Assembly (NCBI RefSeq): GCF_030052815.1
Contig: NC_079495.1
Span: 51,391,739 to 51,455,738 of the forward strand
Direction of reading: 5' to 3'
DNA length: 64,000 nt
From: Hevea brasiliensis
Taxonomy: Eukaryota; Streptophyta; Magnoliopsida; Malpighiales; Euphorbiaceae
Of this stretch, positions 1 through 13,000 are shown one piece after another. Position numbers and translations under genes: made by a program. Within the stretch, counting starts at the first letter, position 1. Each line of letters starts with the position of its first letter. The notes below the pieces were generated by a model. The model was given only the letters and a program-made list of their open reading frames with translations, searched no databases and had not been told where the DNA came from.

Positions 1-2953
1 TTACATACTTATGATTATAATTTCCAAAAATGATATTTACAAAATATTGTCTACAACATAAGATGCGCACACATATGAGTAAAACTATATAATGAGGATG
101 ATGATGATGCATCTACCCAAAAGTCCGAGATATGGTGACTCTAGACTTTTCTGCAGATCCACTCTACCTTCTGTTAGCCAAAATCTACACCTGGTTTACT
201 TTACCTTTGCAAGGAAACTAGTCTTCGCACTAAGCTAAATAGTTTAGTGGTGCACTCTTAATTTAAAACAAAATAATTTTCCTTGTGCACTTTAACACAT
301 CATATACTCATAATATTCATGCAAGAGTATTTAAAAGTTTTAAAACAATTATATAACATCATTACATAAAAAAAAAAAAGTAGGTCAATCAATCCATACT
401 TGCTACTCACACCATTTAATGAGGTGACATGCACCTTATCATATCTTATTTGAGTTTATTGTCTTTATGATCACAATCCGAAACTTTACTCTAGTACTCA
501 TAGTAACCTATGATAGATGGTATATAGACTGGATAGTGGGACTCATGACACTGACCTCTTGGTGGTTTTGGTCAGTTTAACACGGGCTTTCATTCTTGGT
601 ATTGACCACTCGGTGGCTCTGACTAGTATAACACTAACTTTTTATTCTCGGTACTGACCACTCGGTGGCTCTAACCCATAGCATGCCCACCTATCCAATC
701 TTATACTCATTGTCTAGGCTTACTTGGCTCAACTTTCATAATTTACATTAATTCAACATTCTTTGTTCATATAAGTGTCAAGATATGTGTGCTAACATCC
801 TCATGCCATTTTCGTATTTGTATAGTCTATTCATTCAAGCATACTAAATATATGTGCAATTTGTATTAATGAATAGCATGACACAATCTTGTGAATTCCT
901 AAAAGTATAAACAGTTTTCCATCAGAAATTGGATCAAGTAAATGCAAGAATTAGCTTATACTTTCTTCATAAGATCTATAGATTTATGTCTTAATTTCAT
1001 TTAGTTTTTTAATCACTTAATTCTAATTTATAGATCACAAGTTATGACCAAATAACCAAGATCTAGTCATATCTGCCTTCTCCTTCTACAATGCAGGTAG
1101 CTTCTAGATAGGTTTTAGGACTCAATTTTAGTCAAGTCTCAATCATAATTTATCAAATTGGTCTTCATGAAAGTTGTTCCCCTATGTTTTAGCTTTCCAA
1201 AAAGGTAAGATTCACCTCATTTGGAATTTTATAGAGTAAGTTATGTCCAAACAAACAGGCTATGTTCAGATGTACTACTTTACTGATCACAGGACAAGTT
1301 TTGGATAGTTTTTGGAGTCCTGATTTGAACAAATTGTAATTGAAATTTGTCATTTGATTCTTCAAGAAAGTTGTTCCTTTATGTCTTAGCTTTTCAAAAA
1401 GTTGAGAATCACCTCATTTGGAATTTCCTAGGGTAAGTAATACCCATTTTACTCTGGATTGTTCAGGGTGCCCTGCTCCTAGGTTCAAGATTTTGTAACT
1501 CAATTTCAAGCAATTATATAAGGTATTTACACACAAAATTTGAGCAACTTATCTCCATGAAAATTTTAGCATTATATCTTAGCTTTAATTTGCCACAAGT
1601 TTCAGGCCATTTGAAATTATAAAACTCAAGATATGAACTTAAAAGTCCAGTCTGGTCAAATTCAATCAGATTGCTTAACATGCCCATTCACAATGCATAC
1701 TTTAATACAAAACAAGCAACATGATTCTAAATAGGCATTATATCATTTACACAAACTGAACATCTTTTTTCTATCTATAAAATAAACATTTATATTCAAT
1801 TTAGCCAAAACCCCTAATTGACATGAAACCCTAAGTAGCAACTTCAAGAGGAGATTAAGGTATTAAGAGTGCACATACCTAAATTTAAGCTGCTAATCTT
1901 TTCTTGGCTCTTCAATATCACCTCTAATCAATTTTATTACTCTTCCCTTGATCCTTGCTAGCTTGGACCAAATTTCCCCCATCAAGAAATTCGAGAAATT
2001 CTCATCACATATCACTTTTATGCCATAAGTATGATATGATAACATGAACTCATGCTTGTTCAACTCAAGTTTTTCCTTACCTTGAGTTTTTTCCCAACTT
2101 GGTTTCTTAGTAACCCTCCTAATCCTTAATATTTCTTGCTTAAAAGTGGTGCTCTCACTAAATTAAAACTTAAGTACTGTCTTAAGTGATGGAGGTGGAG
2201 AAAAGGGATGGGAATTCAAGCTATGAAGAAATAAAAATGGTGGAAGAGAAGGAAGGTGGTTCGGCCATGGAGAAGAAGAAGATGAAGATGACAATTTGTC
2301 TTGATTATTAGATATTATATTATTTTAAATTCCTAATGGCAAACTTGTAAATTTTGGGAATGGCAAACTTGTAAATAAGGTGAAATTCATAATCATTAAG
2401 TTTGACTATTTAGATAATTAGGTTTAATTTTCTTAACCATGATTAATTAAATTAATCTCACTTTATTGACTTAATTAATCACATCTTTGGTCAATATTTG
2501 ACTTTTTAAATTTAATTGACCAAATTTTGCTCTTACCGGGTTTCTGTTCGTCTTTCCATAATGCCCAATAAGTCCTTAACTCTATTTTTCACTTTTAGTT
2601 TTTACTCTGCTTATTTGAACTTATTTCTTTTCATTTCTTTGACTTATTAATTCATAACAATACTTCAATTAAGCCTCAATTAAGAATCTTACAAGATCCT
2701 ACATGAATTAGAGAAGCAATCAGACCCATAATCACTTCCTAGTGGAGTTACCCATCACCGGGACTTATGCTCATTTAACTGCTTTATAATCCACTTTTTT
2801 TATTTTTTTCTTCAACCTTGCTTGATCTTTATTAATTTAAATTATGACTTCTTACTTAAATTTAAGGGTAGTTCTAGACATCCCAGTTGTCTAAACAGAC
2901 ATTAGTCGCCGGAATAGTAGAATGTACTGGACTATCTAAAGTGGGGCGTTACA
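1..2953 (-). repeat. Ty3/gypsy-type LTR, truncated by the window edge
   Basis: The right end reads GGCGTTACA, which on the minus strand is the LTR start TGTAACGCC. It is followed by sequence similar to the starts of the other gypsy LTRs here (a CCGG-containing segment, then GTCTAGAACTAC as in the solo LTR at 51153-54957). A weathered form of the family stem-loop lies near 231-257. Three reiterated modules (AAAGTTGTTCC..., then CATTTGGAATTT) start near 1166, 1366 and 1550. The other end lies outside the window, so it is unknown whether this is a solo LTR or part of an element. No coding potential is seen. Confidence 0.7.
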
Positions 2954-3214
2954 CTACTTATCTTATAAATGCCCATTATATTGTCTCGACATCATAATGT
3001 CAGATGGCATGAGATTTACCATTCCACTTTTGTTAGTATCTCATGCTGATCCACAGAAACAAATAAAGATGATAGTTTAGCCGGATAAATAGTGTCCAAT
3101 AAAATATCTTTAATAGTGAACAATTATTTATAGCACTTGTACAAGATAATTCTGTCACTCATATTCTCAACTTTTTGATCTTGGAATTTCCAATAAGAAA
3201 TAACAATAAAATTT
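2954..3214 (-). repeat. Ty1/copia LTR relic
   Basis: This is degenerate similarity to the inner part of the copia LTRs at 5577-5810 and 57467-57690. Shared blocks include GGCATGAGA, TATCTCATG and CTGTCACTCATATTCT, in the same order and spacing. It abuts the gypsy LTR at 2953 directly. It does not reach the copia LTR terminus, so it is a truncated relic of a related but different family member. Confidence 0.55.
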
Positions 3215-3814
3215 TTTACTTTTTAATCTTATCCTTCCAATTTTCATCCTTAAATCCTAACCCTTTATCTTAGGGTTTTAGCCATCTATAAATACCATCT
3301 TAATTCTCTAGTTTAGAAAGGGTGATGGAAAGTAGGAATTTTGGAGAGAGCATATTTTTAGAAGAGCAATCTTTTAGGAAGAATGAAAATTTTTTTTTTA
3401 AAATTAGAGAAAATACTACCTCCCCAAAAAGCGATATAGCTTAGGCACCCAAACTCTGTTCCCTAAAAATTCATACCTACATTGCTACAGAACTTTCCCT
3501 TCTCCTATCCACCAAAACCATTAGGCCAGCTCTTTTTCGATTCAATACAACGACAAGATAAACCTCAAAACATAGCCTCGCCATCTCATGTTCCTCCCTT
3601 TCAGCACACCTTCTTCTTCTTCGATTAGCACCTCTTTCTATCCACTTCACTCTCAACCAAACACCAATAAACCCATCTCTTCCTCGATTCTAGGCATTGG
3701 AGCAATGCTGCTTTCTCTCAATGCCATAATAACAACTCAAACCTGTTTCATTTAGTATCCACAAGTTTATTGCAGCTCAACACATGCCACTCCACACTTC
3801 GATCGATAAGAGTT
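3215..3814. other. Flanking DNA with no recognised gene
   Basis: This 600-bp stretch lies between the copia LTR relic and the outer copia element. It is AT-rich at first, then C-rich and pyrimidine-rich from about 3420. I found no ORF, RNA gene or repeat family. A TATAAATA string sits near 3290, but nothing coding follows it. The sequence resumes after the nest at 57824. Confidence 0.4.
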
Positions 3815-3819
3815 ACACA

Positions 3820-5930
3820 TGAAGGAGTGGAAGCGTGGATTAATGGGCATTAGAACCTTGAATTTCAAAAATTATTTCTAAGGTTACATGCACCATGCCA
3901 ATTGTCTTATGATCCTAATCAATTTCCAATGCCCAATTGCATACCAAAACATATTTTAGCATGCATTAAAAATTTTATTTGCCATTAAAGATTGTGAATT
4001 AACATTTAATCATATAAACCCTAACTAAAAGAGGGATTTTTATGTATTAACCTCTTGATGCACAATTGAAGCAAATCCAGGATGTTCTTAGGACCCCAAA
4101 TGTTGTCCCTCCAATTTATCCACCATAAGCACACACCAAAGTTGCAATGGAAGCCCCTAGATTGGCTTCTCAAGCCTTGTCAACCAATTTTGAGATCGGA
4201 TTTATACTTTGTGAAGGTTGTATGAATGTATTGAGAGTTAGAAACACTTTCTAATAATTTTAATTCAAGAGGAAATCAAAGTTTTTCCCTTGAATCAATT
4301 GAGAAATTAAAGAGGAGAGGAAGAGAGCATGTTGCCGTCCAACATAAGAGAACAGAGAGAGGTGGCTGATTTTTCTTTTTAACTTTTCTTTATATACTTA
4401 GGTCAAACCCTAACTATCTTGCCACATGTCATCACAATATCTCATCTTGTTATTATTTGATTTAATCCTATGAAGTCAAGTGTCAAGCTCCATTTAAATC
4501 ATGACACATGGTCTTCTATCATAGGAAGACAAGTAACAAGATCATAAGGTGCCATGTGTCACCATCTCATGGTGTGACATGTCACCATGTGAAAAGACCA
4601 ATTTTCCCTTACTTTTTAATTTGAGTTCTCAATCCAAAATTATAATTTCTCTTCTTTAAATCAATTTATATCAAATATAAATAAATTAATTAATTAATCT
4701 CCATTAATTAATTTCTCATAATTTGATTCATATTTAATCAAATTAAATATAAATTTAATTTATACTATACATCCAATAACCTATATTTGGTTTCAAGTCA
4801 TGCTAGAGACTTTGCAATCTTATTGCAAACCAAACCTCTTTAATTAATTAATTAAACTCTTTAATTAATCAATTAAATCACATTTTAAATGGTGGTTAGC
4901 TTGTGTAGATGTGTGACTTACTAGGCTCATTACTTATAAGCAATGAGAAATGATATTAACTCTTAATATCATTAGAACTCTTTCTTACCATAAATGATTT
5001 CTCTAAATTATTTCAGGCATCTCATAGACCATGGTTGACACCTAGCATAGTATGCCATGGCCACCCAATCAGTAATAAGGAATACATTAAATGAACCTTT
5101 AATCATATGTTACCATGCACTAGAATCTCTCTGTTATAAAATCCCAATTCGAGTTGGAGTCATGGTTAATGTCAAACCCCATTTGCTATGAACATTATGT
5201 TCTCTTTTAATTCCAATTCTTGATTAATTAGATTTTCTTGTCGGAAACTCTTTTCTGACTAAATCTATCTGTCCTGGCCAGGAACTTGAAACATCAAGAA
5301 TAATTAAATGAACATAGGATTTTATCCCTATTTACTTAGGGTAACGGATTCCATCTTGATCAACACCTATCTCCATATGTAACTAGTAGGAGCCAACACA
5401 TCCCATATACCCATACCTAATACAAGTATGAAAGCAGTATCAAACTCAAACCACTTATATATAAGATAACTATATTATCTCAGGTCTAAAGATTATATGC
5501 ACTAATATGATATATGACAATGCATTGATAAGAGTAAACTCCATGTTCTTGTCATATGCATCACTGGTTTGGCCTACTTGTCATGTATAAGTGCCTATCA
5601 TATTTGTTATGTGGCATGAGACTCACCACTCCACCTTATTTATATCTCATATAAATACCTTGGAAACAAACATGATTATAATCTTTCTGGATAAGTCATG
5701 TCCTTTGTGAAGTATCCTCGATTGTGAACCGGTTTATGATACTTTGTGCTAGAAATACTGTCACTCATATTCTTAACAACTTAAGAATAGGATTTCTAAT
5801 AAAATATCAATGGACCTTTTCAATTACACATAAATAGTTTATGTAAACCAAAAAATGAAAATGCCTTTTTATTAATAAAATATGTACAATATACATAAAA
5901 AATGATATGCTCTAGGGCATACTACCAACA
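3820..5930 (-). repeat. 3' LTR of the outer copia element
   Basis: This 2111-bp LTR matches 55706-57818 along its whole length with scattered substitutions. On the minus strand it starts TGTTGGTAGTATGCCC at 5930 and ends near CTCCTTCA at 3820. It is preceded by the polypurine tract at 5931-5940 and flanked on the left by TSD ACACA. Runs of TTAATTAA-type sequence near 4680-4870 make it very AT-rich. Confidence 0.92.
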
Positions 5931-5940
5931 ATCTCCCACT
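5931..5940 (-). other. Polypurine tract of the copia element
   Basis: On the minus strand this reads AGTGGGAGAT and directly precedes the 3' LTR start TGTTGG. It is the expected position for the plus-strand DNA primer. It lies just past the RNase H stop codon, so there is almost no 3' UTR. Confidence 0.8.
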
Positions 5941-5944
5941 AGCA

Positions 5945-7680
5945 CTAGAACCATTCATTACAATATCTTAGGCCCATCTTCTCAAGATGTCGGTCTAACT
6001 GAGTTTGTGACATAGGCTTTGTGAATGGGTCAGCTGGATTTTCGATCGATGCTATTTTTTGTATGGCTACATCACCTCGCCCAATTATCTCTCTGATAAT
6101 GTGGTAGTGCCTTTCTATGTGTTTGGATTTCTGGTGAGACTGGGGTTCCTTAGCTTGTATGACCACTACATTGTCGTCACAGTAGAGAGGAACTGCTGAC
6201 TCAATGGAATGAACTATTGCAAGTTCTATCACAAACTTTTTTATCCAAACAGCCTCTTTTGCATCATCTGATATAGCAAAGTACTCGGCCTCTGTAGTGG
6301 AATCAACAGTTGTACTCTGTTTGGAACTCTTCCAACTGACTTCACCTCCATTACAAATGAACACAAACCCAGAGGTAGACTTTTTATCATCGATATCTGA
6401 TTGAAAATCAGAATCAGTATAACTATCCAATTGTAAGTCACCACCTCTATAAATCAAGAATAAATCCTTAGTTCTTCTCAAGTACTTAAGGATATTCTTG
6501 ACAGCTATCCAATGTTCCAAACCTGAATTGGATTGAAACCTGCTAGTCAAACTAACAACATATGCGATATCCGGCTAAGTACACAACATTGCATACATTA
6601 AACTTTCAATAGCAGAAGCATATGGAATTCTGGCCATTTTATCTCTTTTTTTTGTTGTCTTTGGAGACATCTCTTTAAAAAGGTGGATACTATGTCTTAC
6701 TGGTAACAATCCTCTCTTGGAATCAAGCATGTTAAACCTCTTTAACACATTTTCCAAGTAGAGACTTTGGGATAAACCAATTATTCTTTTCGCTCCATCT
6801 CTACAGATGCGAATTCCAAGAATATAGCTTGCCTTCCCTAAGTCTTTCATGGAGAATGTATTTGACAACCATACCTTGACAGTTGTCAACATACCCATGT
6901 CATTACCTATCAATAAAATGTCATCTACATATAAAATAAGAAAAGTGACAACACTCTCACTAACCTTCTTATATACACATGGCTCATCCATATTTTTGAT
7001 AAAACCAAATGATTTAATGACTTCATCAAAATAGATGTTCCAACTCCTCAAAGCTTGTTTCAACCCATAAATGGATCATTTTAGCTTACATACCTTGGAA
7101 CCATCTTAGAATTCAAACCTCTAGGTTGTTCTGTGAAAATGTTTTCATCAATGTTTCCATTGAGAAAAGCTGTTTTGACAGCCATCTTCCAAATCTCATA
7201 ATCATAGTATGCACTATTGCTAATAAAATCCTACTTGATTTAAGCATGGCAACAGATGAGAAAGTCTCCTTATAGTCGATTCCTTGCCTTTGGTGAAACC
7301 CTTTCGCAACTTTCCTTGCTTTATAGGTCTTTACCTTTCCATCAGAACTAATTTTCTTCTTGAAAACCCATTTATTCCCTATAGGTACAATACCTTTAGG
7401 TGGGTCAACAAGGTCCCAAACTTTGTTCTTATGCATGGAATCAATTTCGGATTGGCTTCAATCCATTTTGAAGAGTCTATATTTGATATAGCTTCTTCAT
7501 AGGTAAGAGGATCATCTTTATGATCTATTTCTTCATGAGTAAATAGCTCTTGTTCATTTTCATGAAGAAAATCATATCTCTCTGGTGGGTGAGATATCTT
7601 GGTCGATCTGCAAGGAATTACTGTAGATGTTTCATCAATAGGTATAGGTTGACTAGATGGATCTATATCCATTTAATCTG
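5945..7680 (-). pseudogene. Copia reverse transcriptase and RNase H, broken
   Basis: Three ORF pieces cover this end of pol. The piece 7672 to about 7113 holds the RT N-terminus (motifs IGNKWVFK and KARKVAKGF) split by a frameshift near 7440. The piece 7063-6575 holds the RT palm with the catalytic box LYVDDILLIG and the thumb region KRFNM. The piece 6550-5945 (201 aa) is RNase H with the expected acidic residues in SYTDSD, STTEAEY and LYCDD. In-frame stops separate the palm from RNase H near 6573, and the RT fingers region is damaged near 7064-7112. RT would copy the element RNA and RNase H would remove the RNA strand. The RNase H piece itself looks uninterrupted. Confidence 0.85.
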
Positions 7681-7773
7681 TTGGTTTATCAGAATTATCC
7701 AATTCTAACTCTATTTGCCTTCCTTTGCCACCTTTTTGAATAAACTGTTGTTTAAGAAATATGGCATCTCTGC

Positions 7774-8620
7774 TTACCACAACCTTTTGTGATGTAGGCA
7801 AATAAAAATAATATCCAAAACTTTCTTTTGGATATTTAACAAATCGACCTTTTTCTTATTTGGTTTCCAATTTATCAGTGTTCCACTTTTTAATATAAGC
7901 TGGACAACCCCAAATCTTAACATGCTTAAGACTCGGTTTTCTTCCATGCCATATCTCATAAGGTGTGAAAGAGACTGATTTTGATGGAATCCTATTCAGA
8001 ATATACAAAGCTGATTCTAATGCAAATCTCCAAAAGGAGAATGGCATATCAGTATAGCTCATCATACTGCGTACCATATCTAATAGGGTATGATTTCTCC
8101 TTTTAGATACCCCATTCAATTGTGGTATTCCTAAAGGAGTCAGCTGGGAGATAATGCCATGCTCTTTCAAGTATTCATCAAATTCAGTACTTAAGTATTC
8201 ACCTTCATGATCTGATCGAAGAGTTTTAATACTTTTTCCTATTTGATTTTCTACTTCACTTTTAAATTCTTTGAACTTTTCAAAGGATTCATGTTTGTAT
8301 TTCATCAAATACAAATACCCAAACCTTGATTTATTATCAGTAAAGGTAATAAAATAATGAAAACCACCTCTAGCCATTTCCTTAAATGGACCACATACAT
8401 CACTATGTATAAGTTCTAAAATATTTTCAGCTCTTAGCCCTTGTCCAACAAAAGGTGATCTAGTCATTTTGCTTTGAAGGCAAGATTCACAAGTTGGAGT
8501 AGGCTCAGAACCCAATGAGGATAAAATCCCCATTTTCTCTAGCTTTGCAATCATATCTTCTGCAACATGACCTAATCTTAAGTGTCAACTATATTTTGAA
8601 CTTAAGTTGATTTTCATCAT
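7774..8620 (-). pseudogene. Copia integrase, broken
   Basis: The 232-aa ORF at 8554-7856 carries most of integrase. The N-terminal zinc site is seen as HLRLGH then CESC, with an in-frame stop just before it near 8588 (TGA where family members have Trp). The core has the first Asp in HSDVCGPF and the second in LRSDHEGE. The third catalytic residue, normally Glu in NGVSERRN, is Lys here (NGVSKRRN), consistent with a G-to-A change. The C-terminal GKR-type region (FTPYEIWHGRKP, KIWGCPAY) follows, and the frame shifts near 7860. Even if translated it should not be able to join DNA ends. Confidence 0.85.
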
Positions 8621-8639
8621 GGCATTACATTCATTTAGA

Positions 8640-9085
8640 TTGCTTGCATTAGATTTATATTTAACATTATTATCTAAATAATAAAGTCCATCATGCATAT
8701 AACCCGACCCAACATATTTATTTTCAAAATAAATATATCATTTGTGAACTGAAATTCATAGCCATTTCTAGTCAAACTAGATATAGAAATAATATTCTTA
8801 AAAGCATCAGGTATAGACAAAACATTATTTAAATACAAAACATGTCTATACATGTATAAAGATTTAGATCCTATGGCTAAAACTTTAACAGTTGAGCCAT
8901 TGCCAACCCGAAGTCTAATATCTCATTACTGCAAGCTGCTACTACTTGCTAGTTCCTGCATATCATAAGTAATGTAAGAGATATGCAGGAACTAACATCA
9001 GTATCTAATACCCAAGCTGTAGATGAACTATGAGTATCATCAGAATCTAAATAACAAGACACAGACATACCTTGTGAAGGTCTAT
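8640..9085 (-). pseudogene. Copia protease region, decayed
   Basis: No long ORF remains, but reading the minus strand near 9030-8960 gives the start of an aspartic protease with WVLDTDVSS where the active site is normally D-T-G. The Gly has become Asp. Further on (about 8830-8700) there are recognisable protease-to-integrase strings such as NIISISSLTRNGYEF. Several stops interrupt the frame. The position between gag and integrase is as expected for copia. Confidence 0.6.
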
Positions 9086-9935
9086 CCTTCTTGTCCTTTA
9101 GAGAAGCAAGATACTCTAGGCAGTGCCTTTTTTAGTGCTCATCCTTCTGGTAGTGGAAACATTTTTCCTTGCCTTTGTCAGCTTCAATCTTGCCCTTTTG
9201 TTTAGCTATCTTCTTGGAAGGTCTAGGAATTTGAGGTTTCTTATTCTTATTGCCCTTCTTCTTTTTGCACTTTCTAACAGAAAAAGAAGATGCAATCAAA
9301 GCCACTTCTTTTTCTTTATTGCCCGGCATATTCTTTTGGGCAATAACCAGCATGTTAAGCAACCCAGCCAAAGTGCACTCTTGCTTTGTCATATGAAAAT
9401 TTGTCACAAAATTCCTAAATGACTCAGGCAGGGACTGAAGGATCAGATCCATCTGTAATTGGAAATCCATGTGAAAATCAAGATATTCCAACTACTCAAT
9501 AAGCTGAATCATCTTTTAGACATGATCTCCTACATTCTGTCCCTCAGACATCCTTATTTGGAATAGCTGTCTAGATATCTCATATCTAGCATTCCTGCTG
9601 TGCTCACCATACAACTCTTGTAGGTGAAGGAGGATCTCAGTTGCATTCTGCATATTTTCATACTACCTTTGTAACTCATTAGTCATAGAAGTAAGCATCT
9701 AACATTTGGCTCTCATATCATGCTATTTCCACTTGCCCAAAGTGTCTAGTTCCTCTTGAGTGGCCTCTAGAGGTAAGAGACCAAAAACCTTAGAGTCTAA
9801 AATATATTTAATACATTCTAGGCTCAGGACAAGTCTTAAATTTCTGAGCCAATAAGAAAGTTTAGGTCCCGTCAACCTATTATGATTAAGTATGCTCTCA
9901 AGGATATTGGATGGTGGTAGATGTTGTGTGTGCAT
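9086..9935 (-). pseudogene. Copia gag, broken
   Basis: The start is taken at 9935 (MHTQHLPP), followed by the gag N-terminal strings YWLRNLRLVL and FGLLPLEAT. The middle part (9722-9492) reads in frame as NATEILLHLQELYGEHS and RQLFQIRMSEGQNV but holds several stops. The last ORF (9491-9132, 119 aa) contains LPESFRNFV and a basic tail leading to the zinc knuckle. That knuckle is damaged: the second Cys is Tyr (CFHY) and a stop follows EH. Gag would form the virus-like particle, but this copy cannot. Confidence 0.75.
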
Positions 9936-10099
9936 TATTATCAGAAAAATTAACTATAGAAAATAACTAGATTAATTAGTAAATGTATCAAGTAATTAAC
10001 CAAAATGATTATGGTCTTTTAATCAAATTGGTCCTCCCACTAACTTGGCCAATCTTACACTTCCAAAGTAGGAAACGAAAATCCTAGTTGGATGGATTT
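9936..10099 (-). other. Copia leader, part next to gag
   Basis: This non-coding sequence lies upstream of the gag start. The leader is interrupted here by the solo LTR at 10100 and resumes at 13715, as shown by the TSD GATTT at 10095-10099 and 13715-13719. Confidence 0.75.
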
Positions 10100-13000
10100 T
10101 GTAACACTCTCACTGGAGTAATTCCGTATATTCTACTGTTTCGGTGACCGGTGTCAGTCTGAACAGCTAGAACGTCTGGAAAAATATTTAGACTAGAGTG
10201 AGGAGTCATAAAGAAACCAAATAAGTGTAAGAAAAATTTAGGAAAAATTTTAGAAATAAAATACAACCAAGTTAAATGAGCCGGTGCCCTAGCGATGGGT
10301 AACCTAGTGGGAAGTTACGGTCTTCGCAGCTAGGAGCCCTAAACCTGAGAGAAAATTCATAAAATAATTTTTGGGACTCCAGAGAAAAGTCATTGGGGTT
10401 TCGATGGCATTAGAATGCCAAGAAAAGACTTAGAAAAATTTTTTGATTGGTACAGACGATTTTGGCTCAATAAGCCAAACGGAGGGCATTTTGGTCATTT
10501 CGTCTTCGGAGATAATTTTTGACCGACTTATCCAATTAAGTAAATAATTATTGTGACATAAAATATGAATAAATATTGCTAAAAATTTAATTGAAAATGA
10601 GTAAAAATGAAAGAAAAAGAAAAATGAAATATAAGTAGATTAATAACCTCATGCTTATGTCACTAAGCACTCCCACCAAATCACAATTTAACAAATTAAC
10701 TAAATGGATAAAAATGAAGCAAAAATGAGATAAAAACAAAGAAATCAGCAGCCTTCTTCTTCCCAAAGCTGTCGAAGCAAAATGAACCAAAGAGAAAGAG
10801 AAAGAGTCCTCCATTGCTGCATCACCCAAGCTCCATTTCTCACTCAACTACACCATAAAAACCTCATAACCTCTTCATGAAAAATTGATCTTACACCTTC
10901 AGCAAGTTAGAGGCAGCAATTTGAAGAGGAAAAAGTGAAGGAAAAATTAAAGTTAGCTAAGGAAAAATTCTGCTCAAAGAGGTTAGTGCCTTACTTTTGC
11001 TTATTTTATTTTTCATATGTTAAAACTAAGTTGAATGAAAATGAAATTCATGAAAAATGATATAAATGATGCATGAATGAAGAATTGGATTTTTTTTTTT
11101 GCCAGCTTTATGGGAATGGTAGTTTGATAGTTTTGATGGATTTGAAAGGCTTAAAAATGGTGATTGATGTGTAAACATAAATTAGAAATTGATTAGTTTG
11201 CTTAATTTGATAAGTATTGGGTGAACCTAGAATTGAGAGTTAGGGTTTGGGAAACAAATTTAGGATTTTGCTCATGTATTGGTGAAATGAAGTTTTAATG
11301 GTCAATTAGTGACCATTTGGTCATGTTTGAGTAGGAAATTGAGTGAATGGTGCAAAGGGAATTGAGGTTAGGTATGCCATCTAATGTACCTTGCAGGTCT
11401 GGATGGGAGTCCAGCAAGGTTGGACAGCTATAACTTGAGTTGTGTAGGTTCAATTGGTGCAAGGCCAATTGGACATGAAATTAGACATATAATGGCACAA
11501 CTTTGATGAAGGAACCCTATCTAGAAACCAAACTTAGAATGCCCTAAAAACTGACCAAATCTGAGTAACACACATTTTACCTGGGCAAAATGACCAAATA
11601 AATAGTGTTTATTCATTTGGTCATAACTCAGTGTAGAAAGGTCCAATTGACCTGAAATTTATATTAATAGAAAGCTTAGACAATTTAGGACAACTTTCAT
11701 AAAGGACATAACTTCAAATTGTGACCAGAACTTAATGAAATTGCCCACCAAACTCAAGACACCAAAATTGCCATAATGGATTCTGCCCAAAAATTCTGGG
11801 TACTGCCCTATCCGGCCAGTTATGGTATTTAGGCCATAACGTGAGCTACAAAACCCCAAATGGAGTGATTCAAAAAGGGAATTAAATATGACACATAAAG
11901 GAACAACTTTCATGAAGAAAATTTTATCAAATTCTTACTGTACAAATGACTAATGAAACAGTAACCTTAGTGCTTGAAATCTGAAAATTTTAAATAATCA
12001 ACACTAAGCTTTGAAATAGTATTGGCAATCAATGCCAACAAAAATAAAATGCAAAATGTGGTATCTTGGTGAACTTAGGCTTAACAAATCTATTATGAAT
12101 TAAAAAGTCAACCTTTGAAGGGAAATGGTCAAGTGAATAGTAACCTCAATAATATTAATGCAAGGGACCAAAACTTAAATTGCAAATGATAAGTTATATA
12201 AATAGTGTAATGAATAAATGGATCATGTTAATGTATGAATGAGACATTAGTTCTCATTATTGTAGAAAGGAAAAGTACTTTGAGTACAATGGTATAGAAG
12301 GATAATTGATGTGAATTGCGATCAAATGAATGTATAAAGTATAATTGGAATTTGTCATAAAATAATGAAGTCATAAAACACAATATATTAACATTTAATG
12401 GTACTATGTGCCCATGTATTGCCTAGACACATGTGTCAGATTGGATAGATTGGCATGCCAATAAGGTATTATTTTAGCAGTACTGTGAAAAGCTTTATGC
12501 TTGTATTCATGGCTTTATGCCCGTATTCATGGCTTTATGCCTGCACTCATGGCTTTTATGCCCAATTATGTGTTATCATGGCTTTTAGCCATTCTGATTG
12601 CATACGTGGTTGACGTTTCGCATCCCATGGTATGATGGCCCGAGGCACCACAGTGTCCAATGCCAACAATCCGTTATCCAGTTTAGTCAGCCTGTCGTAG
12701 ATTACTTGGGCAGTGAAATTTGTTAAGAATAATGTGAATTAAATGAATGAATAAGAAAGAAACTAGAATTAGTTTTAAAATTTTATTTACTATGAAATGA
12801 TCCAAACATCTAGGAAATATTGAGTGAAAGGATAAAAAGATTAGCAAAATAGATATCATTTAAATAAATAATTCCAACTGCATCTTCTGAAATAACATGA
12901 ATAGAAAAGTAATATACTAATATATTTCGTATTTTATATATCACTACAGTAAATTTAGGAAACAAGCTATTCCAAAGAACAATATAATATGACAAAAGAT

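Noticed and set aside
3280..3330. A promoter at the TATAAATA string near 3290
   Set aside because: No coding region follows, and such strings are expected by chance in AT-rich DNA.
10587..10847. An 86-aa ORF with a hydrophobic C-terminus
   Set aside because: It lies inside the solo LTR on the opposite strand, is not shared by related LTRs, and its hydrophobic run comes from AT-rich sequence.
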